Origin: Alistipes sp. UBA928
GTDB lineage: Bacteria; Bacteroidota; Bacteroidia; Bacteroidales; Rikenellaceae
Length of the DNA stretch: 21,555 bases
Assembly (NCBI GenBank): GCA_002293665.1
Contig: DBDQ01000091.1
Location: 9,494 to 31,048 of the forward strand
Direction of reading: 5' to 3'
A program made the translations under genes and the position numbers. The notes beneath the pieces are model-generated. The model was not told the DNA's origin. It worked only from the letters and a program-made list of their open reading frames with translations, and made no database searches. Below are positions 1 through 6,587 of the stretch, piece by piece; position 1 is the stretch's first letter, and each line of letters begins with the position of its first letter.

Positions 1-2
1 TG

Positions 3-83
3 GGGCAGATGCGCCAGAACGCGAGCGCGGCGATAGTGTTTACACACTTCGCGTTGGCAGTGAGTAAATTGATAACAAAATAA
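3..83 (+). CDS. C-terminal end of an unidentified gene (partial)
   Basis: The frame starting at base 3 stays open to a TAA at 81-83, giving 26 residues that end in AIVFTHFALAVSKLITK. The TAA shares its last base with the ATG of folK (TAATG), the tight coupling seen throughout this run of genes, which is the main reason for choosing this frame. The codon choice (gcg, ata, aac, ttg) matches the neighbours. The fragment is too short to assign a family; its end is mildly hydrophobic. A second frame is open only to base 67 and does not meet folK. Confidence 0.5.
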   Translation, partial: GQMRQNASAAIVFTHFALAVSKLITK

Positions 84-565
84 TGGCAAGGGTAATACTT
101 ATAACGGGAGGCAATCTCGGAGAGATGAAGCCTCTGCTGCACCGGGCGCAGGAGATGATCAACGCCCAGATAGGGCCGGTGATGCGCTGTTCCCATCGCT
201 ACAAGAGTGCTCCGTGGGGTTTCGAGGCGGGCGCCCACTTCTCGAACCAGGTGCTGATATGCGACACCGAGCTGTCGCCGCGCGAGGTGCTCGAAAAAGT
301 ACACGCCATAGAGGCCGCCCTGGGCCGCGACCGCGCCGCCGAAGCCGCCGAAAAGGAGCGCACGGGCCAGCCTTACTCCTCGCGCGTGATAGATGTAGAC
401 ATACTTTTCTACGACGATCAGATCATAGCCGAGAAAGACCTCGTTATCCCGCATCCCCTGCTCCACGAACGCGACTTCGTGCTCGAACCTCTCGGCGAGG
501 TGGCGGGCGACAAGATGCATCCGGTGTTGGGGCGCACAATATCCGAACTGAGGGCTAAAGGTTGA
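83..565 (+). CDS. folK: 2-amino-4-hydroxy-6-hydroxymethyldihydropteridine diphosphokinase (HPPK)
   Basis: HPPK transfers pyrophosphate from ATP to 6-hydroxymethyl-dihydropterin, the step before dihydropteroate synthase in folate synthesis; it is cytosolic. The 160-residue product has the usual length and landmarks: an N-terminal GGNLGEM loop (G-[ST]-NLG in most homologues), the YKSAPWGF segment near residues 40-47, LGRDR near 80-84, and SRVIDVDILFYDD at 100-112, in which D104 and D106 correspond to the two magnesium-binding aspartates and R101 to the conserved arginine. IPHP at 122-125 is also typical. The ATG overlaps the upstream stop by one base, and the stop overlaps the TTG of the next gene (TTGA). 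This is a confident family assignment. folE, which acts earlier in the same pathway, is 7 kb downstream in a different transcription unit. Confidence 0.95.
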   Translation: MARVILITGGNLGEMKPLLHRAQEMINAQIGPVMRCSHRYKSAPWGFEAGAHFSNQVLICDTELSPREVLEKVHAIEAALGRDRAAEAAEKERTGQPYSSRVIDVDILFYDDQIIAEKDLVIPHPLLHERDFVLEPLGEVAGDKMHPVLGRTISELRAKG

Positions 566-1092
566 AAAAAAGTGGTGTCATATTTATAATGGCTGCGCTC
601 GTGGCGTTGGCGGGATGCACGAAGTACTCGGTCGAGTGTGAATTGATGGTGCAGCCGCGGGTGATGGTGTCGCAGGGAAGCGATCCCCGCACTCCGGCCT
701 ACATGGCGCGCACGTATGTCTGGTACATCGACAAGAAGGAGCATCTGGATCACAAGTGGCGCCCGGAGTCGTACGCCGACGCCGACGCGGGGATTGTGCG
801 CCACCGCGACACGGGCGAGGAGTGGTCGTACGGCCTGATGGGCTCGCAGAACAGCGACGGTTTAATAAGCATTACCCTCACCTCGTCGCCGGTGCTGCTC
901 GTGGCGACAGATCCGATCAACAGACTATACGCCTGGAGGACGTTCGACTTCAAGGTGCCGCTCGACAGGGTGATAATCCCCGTGACGTTCCGCACGTACT
1001 ACACTCCGGAACAGTTCCCCTACAAGGACGGGGAGTGGATGGTTTACAGAGATGAGAGCGTGAACGCTCCGCAGGAAGAAGGTGAAAGGTAA
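562..1092 (+). CDS. Small lipoprotein of unknown function
   Basis: A 176-residue product with a lipoprotein signal: a KK n-region, a hydrophobic stretch and the lipobox LAGC, with the lipidated Cys at residue 19. It should therefore be exported and membrane-anchored. I chose the TTG at 562 because it overlaps the folK stop as TTGA and supplies the charged n-region; the next ATG, at 589, would leave a signal peptide with no basic residue. The mature part is rich in Tyr, Trp and Arg, with no motif I can name; similarly sized conserved Bacteroidota lipoproteins carry DUF designations, but I cannot assign one safely. The last 11 bases overlap the following lipoprotein gene, so the two are probably translated together. 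Confidence 0.8.
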   Translation: MKKSGVIFIMAALVALAGCTKYSVECELMVQPRVMVSQGSDPRTPAYMARTYVWYIDKKEHLDHKWRPESYADADAGIVRHRDTGEEWSYGLMGSQNSDGLISITLTSSPVLLVATDPINRLYAWRTFDFKVPLDRVIIPVTFRTYYTPEQFPYKDGEWMVYRDESVNAPQEEGER

Positions 1093-3127
1093 GGTGAAAC
1101 ATATCGCGCTCGTGGCTGCCGTCGTGAGCATGGCCGCATTTGTGCGTTGCGCGAACCAGGTGGCGCCGCAGGGCGGGCCCAAGGATTCGTTGCCGCCGGT
1201 GGTGACCTCGTACAATCCCGCGGCGGGGCAGAGAAACGCGAGTATCTTTCCGCGCCGCGTCGAGATAGGGTTCGACGAGTATGTGCAGCTCAGGGATCAG
1301 AGCAAGGAGTTCTTCACTTCGCCGCTTATGAAGACCAAGCCCACGGTGTCGATCCGCGGCCGCGGGGTGAGGATCGACATCAAGGATACGCTCGAGATGA
1401 ACACCACATACAGCCTCGAATTCGGCAGCTCGATCGCCGACAATAACGAGGGCAATCCGCTGCACGGTTTCAGGTATGTGTTCTCGACCGGCCCCGCGAT
1501 CGACTCGCTGCTGGCCACGGGCTATGTGGCGGATGCGATGAAGGGCGACAGCGTGTCGAAGGCGTTTCTCTACTTTTTCGACGCTGCCGTCGACACCATT
1601 CCCGATTACGACTCGATAGTGTTCAACCGGCGTCCCGTGACGGTGGCCCGTACGCAGAACAACGGCATATTCGTGGCGCAGAACCTGCGCGACATGAAAT
1701 ACAGGGTCTACGCCATTGTGGACAACAACAACAACCAGCGTTACGATGTGGGTACAGACAAGGTGGGATTCCTCGACAGCGTGATTAACCCCGCCGCGCT
1801 CGGCTCCACCTCGATGTGGCGCGACGAGTACCGCGGCTACACCACCGCCGATCCGCAGACATACTTCAGGGTATTTGCCGAGGAGCCGTCGCGGCGCCAG
1901 AACCTCAATGCTAACGAGCGGCCCGGACGGCATCAGGTGATCCTGCGTTTCGCCGCGCCCCGGCCCCGGATCGACACCCTCTCGTTCGAGGGGATCGACG
2001 CCGACCGTGTGATCCGCGAATACATGACCGCCGGGCGCGACACCATGTCGCTGTGGTTCGACGTGCCGCCGGCCTCGATGCCCGACACTCTGCGCGGAAG
2101 GATCGCCTACCACAAGCCCGACTCGCTGGGAAACATGGTACTCACGGGGCAGAATCTCAGGTTGGTGTGGCGACAGGTGGAGTCGCGCGAGGAGCAGCGG
2201 GAGAGGGAACGCGAGGAGCGTGACAGGGCACGCGCCGAGGAGAGGGGCGAGGAGTACACGCCGCCCGAGAAGCCCAACCCGTTTGGTTTCAAGGTCGACG
2301 CCGGGGGACAGGTCAATCCTCTGAAGAGTATACCCATAGAGTTTACGCTGCCTTTGGTGTCGATCGACAGCGCGCGCATCGCGCTCACCACGCAGCCCGA
2401 CCTGGGCGATCCCGTGCCGGTGTCGTTCACTCTGGAGCGCGACACGATGAATATCCGCCGCTGGGTGATCCGCGCCCCGTGGAACGAGACGGAGAACTAC
2501 CGGTTGACGATCGACGAAGGGGTCTTTATAAACGTGGCCGGCGAGAGGAACGACTCCCTCGGAGCCGACTTTAAAATAGAGCAAAAGGCCGATTTCGCAA
2601 CTCTCGCGATTAGGGTCGAAGGGAAGAGCCCCGACGCTAAGTACATAGTGCAGGTGACCGACGCGGCCGGTGGCAGCATCGTTCGCGAGGAGAGGGATGT
2701 GACGACGGGCCTCTACACCTTCGACTACATTCCCGAGGGCGATGTGAGCATACGCATCACCGAAGACGGCAACGGCAACGGGAAATGGGACAGCGGTTCG
2801 CTCGTGCAGCGGCGGCAGCCCGAACGGACGGAGTTCTACACCGGACCCACGGGCGATCCCGTGGTGGCGGTCAAGAAGGACTGGCAGACCGACATTGTGC
2901 TCGACATGAGGACTATATTCGCCCCCGTGACGATAGAGAAGATACAGCGCGACCTGCAAAGAGCCGAGGATGCCCGCGTGTCGAAATATCTCGAAGAGAA
3001 GGCCATTCGCGACGCCGAACGGCGCCGGCAGGGAACACAGGGACAAGGCCAGCAACAGGGCGGTGGAATGGGCATAGGCAGCGCGCTTGGCGGTGCGAGA
3101 CAACAGATCGGATCGGTGGTAAGATGA
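1082..3127 (+). CDS. Big_5 (SbsA-type Ig-like) domain lipoprotein
   Basis: A 681-residue exported protein of the Bacteroidota 'Ig-like domain-containing' family. A hydrophobic signal is followed by CANQVAPQGGPKD and then PPVV, the Cys-x-N-...-GGPxD-x-x-PP start that I recognise from this family. A Big_5-like beta domain covers about residues 36-140. Later beta-rich segments contain Asp/Asn-rich turns (DNNNNQRYDVGTD near 215 and EDGNGNGKWDSG near 560) that resemble calcium-binding loops. A very charged stretch of Glu/Arg repeats lies at about 365-395, and the C-terminus is Gln/Gly-rich. The lipobox is odd: Cys23 is preceded by Arg (FVRC). The GTG start at 1082 overlaps the previous gene by 11 bases; later in-frame starts would shorten the signal. 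The stop overlaps the next ATG. The family's function is not known to me; the neighbours suggest an envelope role. Confidence 0.85.
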   Translation: MKGKVKHIALVAAVVSMAAFVRCANQVAPQGGPKDSLPPVVTSYNPAAGQRNASIFPRRVEIGFDEYVQLRDQSKEFFTSPLMKTKPTVSIRGRGVRIDIKDTLEMNTTYSLEFGSSIADNNEGNPLHGFRYVFSTGPAIDSLLATGYVADAMKGDSVSKAFLYFFDAAVDTIPDYDSIVFNRRPVTVARTQNNGIFVAQNLRDMKYRVYAIVDNNNNQRYDVGTDKVGFLDSVINPAALGSTSMWRDEYRGYTTADPQTYFRVFAEEPSRRQNLNANERPGRHQVILRFAAPRPRIDTLSFEGIDADRVIREYMTAGRDTMSLWFDVPPASMPDTLRGRIAYHKPDSLGNMVLTGQNLRLVWRQVESREEQREREREERDRARAEERGEEYTPPEKPNPFGFKVDAGGQVNPLKSIPIEFTLPLVSIDSARIALTTQPDLGDPVPVSFTLERDTMNIRRWVIRAPWNETENYRLTIDEGVFINVAGERNDSLGADFKIEQKADFATLAIRVEGKSPDAKYIVQVTDAAGGSIVREERDVTTGLYTFDYIPEGDVSIRITEDGNGNGKWDSGSLVQRRQPERTEFYTGPTGDPVVAVKKDWQTDIVLDMRTIFAPVTIEKIQRDLQRAEDARVSKYLEEKAIRDAERRRQGTQGQGQQQGGGMGIGSALGGARQQIGSVVR

Positions 3128-3939
3128 TGAAAAGGGCGATTTGCATAGTGTTGATACTTCTGGGAGCGTTGTCCGCTTCCGGCCAGCACTATGTCGGGGT
3201 GAAAGGTGGTTACGGCGCGGCGCACGGCCGGATCTACCCCCCACCCGAAAGGAGCGGCCTGATGTGGAACAAGACCACAGCCGGGTTGGTGTGGAAATAT
3301 TTCTCGCCCCAGCAGGTGGTAGGAGGGGTGTCGGCCGAGATCGAGTTTCAGCAGCGCGGCTACTCCATATACAAGGGAACCGGGGCGGTCACCGGCGAGG
3401 GCGACTACAATGGACGGATGCGCACGGTGAGTTCCATCACCGTTCCGCTGATGTGGCAGCCCCACCTATACATGATCAACCGCAGAGTGAGATTCTTTGT
3501 GAGCGCCGGGGTCACATTCAGCTACAACCTGGGCCTGGGCGACAAGCTCACCACCACCAAATACGACTGGAACAGCAATACGATGACGCATACCCCCACG
3601 AGCACCACGGAACCCTACGAGATGCAAACGGCACGCGACGTGAGATGGAACTACGGATGGCTCGGAGGGGTGGGCCTGAGCGTGCTTGCGGGCAGGTGGG
3701 AGATATTCGCCGAGGGGAGGTACTACTACGGCATGGCCGACCTGCTGCGCACCAAGACAAAGTATCTCTTCAACGAGGAGAATTCGATCCGCAGCGAGCT
3801 CGACAATATATACATCTCGATCGGAGTGACAATGCGGCTCGGCAAGGGTGGCATACTGGCGCCTCCGCTGCGAAAACCGCGGCCGGCGCCGGTGGGCGAC
3901 GACAATTTCACGAACATTAAACCGGGCAGGAGGAGGTAG
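3124..3939 (+). CDS. Outer membrane beta-barrel protein (PorT/OMP_b-brl_2-like)
   Basis: A 271-residue protein with a signal peptide (MMKRAICIVLILLGALSASGQ) followed by GVKGGYG, the usual first strand of small Bacteroidota outer-membrane barrels. Alternating hydrophobic/polar strands with glycine and aromatic girdles continue to about residue 240, for example VRFFVSAGVTFSYNLGLG and WEIFAEGRYYYG, ending in ISIGVTMRLG, a typical final strand. A proline/arginine-rich tail of about 25 residues follows. No lipobox is present. I chose the ATG at 3124, in the ATGATGA overlap with the preceding stop, because it gives a clean signal peptide; the frame is open further upstream, but that part is antisense-like sequence inside the previous gene. 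The family resemblance to PorT is moderate; the specific role is unknown. Confidence 0.85.
   Translation: MMKRAICIVLILLGALSASGQHYVGVKGGYGAAHGRIYPPPERSGLMWNKTTAGLVWKYFSPQQVVGGVSAEIEFQQRGYSIYKGTGAVTGEGDYNGRMRTVSSITVPLMWQPHLYMINRRVRFFVSAGVTFSYNLGLGDKLTTTKYDWNSNTMTHTPTSTTEPYEMQTARDVRWNYGWLGGVGLSVLAGRWEIFAEGRYYYGMADLLRTKTKYLFNEENSIRSELDNIYISIGVTMRLGKGGILAPPLRKPRPAPVGDDNFTNIKPGRRR
3928..3936 (+). promoter_or_regulatory. Strong Shine-Dalgarno sequence for rbfA
   Basis: AGGAGGAGG lies nine bases before the rbfA ATG, overlapping the last codons (poly-Arg) of the beta-barrel gene. It perfectly matches the anti-Shine-Dalgarno core. Most other starts in this window have no such sequence, as is usual in Bacteroidota. 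Confidence 0.5.
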
Positions 3940-3945
3940 GCAATT

Positions 3946-4281
3946 ATGGAAAACACAAGACAGCAAAAAATAGCGCGGCAAATACAGAAAGACCTCGGCG
4001 ATATATTCGCCCGCGACCTGTCGGGTCTCGTGCGCGGGGCGATGGTGACGGTGACCGAGGTGAGGATGAGCCCCGATCTCGAGTATGCCCGGGTGTGGGT
4101 GAGCGTCTTTCCGTTCGACAGGCATGCCGGGATCATGACCTCGCTCGAGGCCAACACCTGGCTCATCCGTAAAACCCTCGGCACCAGAGTGCGCAACCAG
4201 ATGAGGGTCGTGCCCGAACTGACGTTCGTTTTGGACGACAGTTTCGAGTATATCGAAAAGATCGACAAACTGCTTAAATAA
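3946..4281 (+). CDS. rbfA: 30S ribosome-binding factor A
   Basis: RbfA is a cytosolic single-domain KH-type protein that binds the 30S subunit and helps mature the 5' end of 16S rRNA. The 111-residue product fits the compact form of the family. It starts with the RQQKIARQIQKDLGDIFAR helix, has the VTVTEVRMSPDLEYARVWVSVF strands (the xVxxVxxSPDLxxAxVyvs pattern) at about residues 36-57, and ends with the VRNQMRVVPELTFVLDDSFEYIEKIDKLL block, in which the P-E-L-x-F-x-x-D-x-S core is characteristic. It begins six bases after the beta-barrel stop. The TAA stop is also the first three bases of the repeat element that fills the following gap. Confidence 0.95.
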   Translation: MENTRQQKIARQIQKDLGDIFARDLSGLVRGAMVTVTEVRMSPDLEYARVWVSVFPFDRHAGIMTSLEANTWLIRKTLGTRVRNQMRVVPELTFVLDDSFEYIEKIDKLLK

Positions 4282-4304
4282 CGTGAGTTCGATGGATTCA
4301 AATG
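4279..4304 (+). repeat. Repeat copy A (left terminal)
   Basis: Starts at the rbfA stop codon. It pairs with copy B in inverted orientation (23/26 identical, 36-base spacer 4305-4340), so a transcript through it can fold into a long imperfect stem. Confidence 0.65.
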
Positions 4305-4340
4305 GTGTGATATATAGTGCGTTAAGCTATGTTTTGGGTT

Positions 4341-4366
4341 CATTTGAACTCATCGAACCCACGTTA
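4341..4366 (-). repeat. Repeat copy B (internal, inverted)
   Basis: The reverse complement begins TAACGTGGGTTCGATGAGTT and differs from copy A at three positions. It can also form smaller alternative stems, for example GGGTTC at 4336-4341 with GAACCC at 4355-4360. Confidence 0.65.
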
Positions 4367-4458
4367 CCGGCTTTGAAAAAGCCGGCACCTGTAACCTACC
4401 CCCTAAATCCCCCTTCGAAAGGGGGACTTGGCGAAGCCAACGGCTCCGTGTAAACGGA
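4363..4458 (+). other. Array of four short hairpins inside the intergenic element
   Basis: Consecutive stems: 4367-4374/4378-4385 (CCGGCTTT/AAAGCCGG, loop GAA, with an outer GTTA/TAAC at 4363-4366/4392-4395); 4408-4415/4419-4426 (TCCCCCTT/AAGGGGGA, loop CGA); 4428-4432/4436-4440 (TTGGC/GCCAA, loop GAA); 4445-4449/4454-4458 (TCCGT/ACGGA, loop GTAA, a GNRA-type tetraloop). None is followed by a T tract, so these are not textbook terminators, although the first could stop rbfA transcripts. The C-run/G-run hairpin after CCCCTAAAT looks like a short palindromic repeat that I recall from other Bacteroidota intergenic regions (unverified). Confidence 0.6.
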
Positions 4459-4485
4459 AACAGATTGAAAACAAAAATGTTACAA

Positions 4486-4511
4486 TAAACTAATTCGTCG
4501 AACTGACGTTA
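4486..4511 (-). repeat. Repeat copy C (right terminal, inverted)
   Basis: The reverse complement begins TAACGTCAGTTCGACGAATT; the first 20 bases match copy A at 17 positions, and identity stops after that. It ends five bases before the permease ATG. Confidence 0.55.
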
Positions 4512-4515
4512 AATA

Positions 4516-5706
4516 ATGAGCCTCTCCAACCTCATCGCCCGGAGATTTCTCTTTTCGCCAAAGTCGCACTCGGTGATCAACATCATATCGAGGGTGAGTA
4601 TGGTGGCGGTGGGTATTCCCGTGGCGGCGATGGTTATACTGATGGGGGTGTTCAGCGGTTTCGACGACCTGATACGCAAGATGTACCGCGACTTCGATCC
4701 CGACCTGACAGTGTTGCCGGCCGAAGGAAAGGTGTTCGATCCCGCGGGCCTCGACCGCGCCGCCATCGAGGCGCTCGAAGGGGTGGAGGCCACCTCGCTG
4801 ATGCTCGAAGAGAGTGCCATGATAGAGTACCGCGGTCGGCAGGCCACCGCTACGGTGCGGGGGGTCGACAGTCTCTTTCCGCGCGTGGTGCCGATCGAAC
4901 GCATGATGTACGCCGGAAGCTGGGGTACGGGAGGAGTGGTGCCGGGGCAGGGCATAGCGTGGGAGATGGGGGTGAGCATGAACCTTTCGGAGCCGATGCG
5001 TTTCATTGTTCCGAGGCGGGGCGCCTGGTCGGCGCTGCTGCCCATGACGGCGGCGGGGTCGATCGAGGTGCCGGTCGGCGGCGTGTTCGTGCTCGATGCC
5101 GACACTGACGGCCGGTATGTGCTGATGCCGATCGAGAGGGCGCGCGAACTCTTCGAATACGCCGGGCTGGCGTCGAACCTGGCGATACGTTTTGCCTCCG
5201 ACGCATCGGAAAAGAGGGTGAAGGAGGCGGTGCAGGCGATAGCGGGCGACGGTTTCAGAGTTCTCACGCGCTATGAACGCAACGAGTCGATGTACCGCAT
5301 CATGAAACTCGAGAAGTGGGGCATATTCGCCATCGGGCTGGCGGTGCTCATCGTCGCGTCGTTCTCTATCGTGGGCTCGCTCATCATGCTTATCATCGAC
5401 AAACGCGACGGCATAGCAACGCTGCGTGCGCTGGGTGCGCGGACGGGCACGGTGCGGCGAATATTCATCAGGCAGGGGATGATGATCGGGGCGATCGGCG
5501 CCTCGGGGGGGCTGTTGCTGGGACTCGCCGTGTGTGCGGTGCAGCAGCTGTTCGGTGTGATACCCATGCCCGGCGCGACGTTCCTCGTGGAGAGCTATCC
5601 CGTGCTGGTGCGCTGGGGCGACATAGGGGCGATAGTCGCCGCGTTCGTTGCCGTTTGCTGGATAATCACTATCTTTACCGTCGGAATGACGGTCAGGTCG
5701 AAATGA
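4516..5706 (+). CDS. FtsX/LolE-family ABC transporter permease
   Basis: A 396-residue inner-membrane protein with the LolC/LolE/MacB layout: one N-terminal membrane segment at about 19-48 (after NLIARRFLFSPKSHSVINIISRVS, the typical 'R-x-x-x-x-K-x-x-x-x-x-x-I-x-x-I-S' entry), a periplasmic domain at about 50-265, and three C-terminal segments at about 268-292, 322-346 and 369-392. IIDKRDGIATLRALGA between the second and third segments is the FtsX-type coupling motif. Such permeases work with a LolD-type ATPase to extract lipoproteins from the inner membrane or export other substrates; no ATPase gene is adjacent. Its position next to rbfA is, as I recall, common in Bacteroidota. The stop overlaps the next start (ATGA). 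Confidence 0.88.
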   Translation: MSLSNLIARRFLFSPKSHSVINIISRVSMVAVGIPVAAMVILMGVFSGFDDLIRKMYRDFDPDLTVLPAEGKVFDPAGLDRAAIEALEGVEATSLMLEESAMIEYRGRQATATVRGVDSLFPRVVPIERMMYAGSWGTGGVVPGQGIAWEMGVSMNLSEPMRFIVPRRGAWSALLPMTAAGSIEVPVGGVFVLDADTDGRYVLMPIERARELFEYAGLASNLAIRFASDASEKRVKEAVQAIAGDGFRVLTRYERNESMYRIMKLEKWGIFAIGLAVLIVASFSIVGSLIMLIIDKRDGIATLRALGARTGTVRRIFIRQGMMIGAIGASGGLLLGLAVCAVQQLFGVIPMPGATFLVESYPVLVRWGDIGAIVAAFVAVCWIITIFTVGMTVRSK

Positions 5707-6587
5707 GAGTGACGAAAATAATAGTCGTGGCGGCGGCGCTGCTGTTGGCAGGTTGCGGAGGACCCAGGATAATTCCCGACCGCGAGCTGGCACGGATATT
5801 CCACGATATATACCTCGTCAACGGCTATGCGAACCAGACTGGGCTTAATGTAGATTCGCTCAACATCTACGAACCCGTCCTCGCGTCGTATGGCTATACG
5901 AGCGAGGATGTGCAGTACACTATAGGCAGCTTCGCCAAGCGCAAGAGCGCGCGCCTGTCGACCGACGTGGTGGAGGTGGCCATGGATATGCTGCGCGGCG
6001 AGGCGAACCGCTATCGTCGGCGCATGGAACTGCGAGACACGATAGCCCTGGTCGCGCGCCATAGGTATGCCGATACAGTGTACTTCGATCCGCAGATCAC
6101 CGTCAGGCGCACGGCCGACACGAACAGGTTGAGAGTCATGGTCGACGGCGTGAAGCCGGGCAGTTACAGCGTGTCGTGGAGCTATACGGTCGATTCGCTC
6201 GACCGGAACCTGTCGCTGTGGAGCGAGGTGTGGCTTGTGGATACCGCCGGACGGCGCCAGAACAACGTTTCGAACAGGCTCGACCGCGAACGACGCGCAA
6301 CGGCGGCGGCGAACATTACGACTACCGACGCCCACAGGCGGCTGTTGATCTCGCTGGGCGGATACCCCGAGAATATGACCACCCCGCGCATGACGGTCGA
6401 CTCGCTCACCGTGATATACAACATGCCCGACGGCGAGGCGGTGCGGAGGCTGAAGCGCAGTTGGTATGGCGGCGGCAGCAGGCTGATCGACTCGCTGATC
6501 CCGCGGGCAAACCAACCAATGTCCGGAAATCATGAGACGCATCTCGTCGCACCTCTTGTCGACACCACACGGACTGGAGGCCGGTAA
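5703..6587 (+). CDS. DUF4296-type lipoprotein
   Basis: A 294-residue lipoprotein: a hydrophobic signal and the lipobox LLLAGC with Cys18, then IIPDRELARIFHDIYLVNGY, the opening that I associate with DUF4296, with the domain running to about residue 105 (ending near VVEVAMDMLRGEANRYR). The rest, about 110-270, is beta-like and has no motif I can name. The ATG at 5703 overlaps the permease stop as ATGA and gives a clean signal; the frame is open further upstream only as a shadow of the permease gene. The 3' end overlaps the amidohydrolase gene by 56 bases, so the last 18 residues are encoded in DNA read in two frames. The function of the family is unknown; the domain name is from memory of the pattern. 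Confidence 0.8.
   Translation: MRVTKIIVVAAALLLAGCGGPRIIPDRELARIFHDIYLVNGYANQTGLNVDSLNIYEPVLASYGYTSEDVQYTIGSFAKRKSARLSTDVVEVAMDMLRGEANRYRRRMELRDTIALVARHRYADTVYFDPQITVRRTADTNRLRVMVDGVKPGSYSVSWSYTVDSLDRNLSLWSEVWLVDTAGRRQNNVSNRLDRERRATAAANITTTDAHRRLLISLGGYPENMTTPRMTVDSLTVIYNMPDGEAVRRLKRSWYGGGSRLIDSLIPRANQPMSGNHETHLVAPLVDTTRTGGR

Larger units (their letters stand above)
4279..4513. repeat. Intergenic repeat/hairpin element between rbfA and the permease gene
   Basis: This 235-base stretch holds no gene. It is bounded by an imperfect inverted repeat: 4279-4304 reads TAACGTGAGTTCGATGGATT..., and 4486-4511 read on the other strand begins TAACGTCAGTTCGACGAATT, 17 of 20 identical. A third copy lies inside at 4341-4366, also inverted, matching the left copy at 23 of 26 bases. 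Between the second and third copies are four consecutive short hairpins. The element fills the space from the rbfA stop to five bases before the next ATG. The layout resembles a MITE or REP/BIME-like element, but no copy elsewhere in the window confirms mobility. A weak -7-like TAATTCG at 4491-4497 could be the downstream promoter. Confidence 0.6.

Noticed and set aside
2785..3123. Upstream extension of the beta-barrel gene by about 113 codons
   Set aside because: It overlaps the Big_5 gene, is Arg-rich and would bury the obvious signal peptide that starts at 3124.
950..3244. A 764-codon open frame on the minus strand opposite the Big_5 lipoprotein gene
   Set aside because: It is the antisense shadow of a high-GC gene: its translation is rich in His, Arg and Val without domains, while the plus strand has a signal peptide, family motifs and linked overlapping neighbours.
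4282..4515. CRISPR array or tRNA gene in the rbfA-permease gap
   Set aside because: The repeats are only three, in mixed orientation and unevenly spaced, and no cloverleaf with a T-loop or anticodon arm can be drawn.
4480..5793. A 437-codon minus-strand open frame over the permease gene
   Set aside because: The translation is His/Arg-rich low-complexity sequence; the plus strand encodes a clear FtsX-type permease with four membrane segments.
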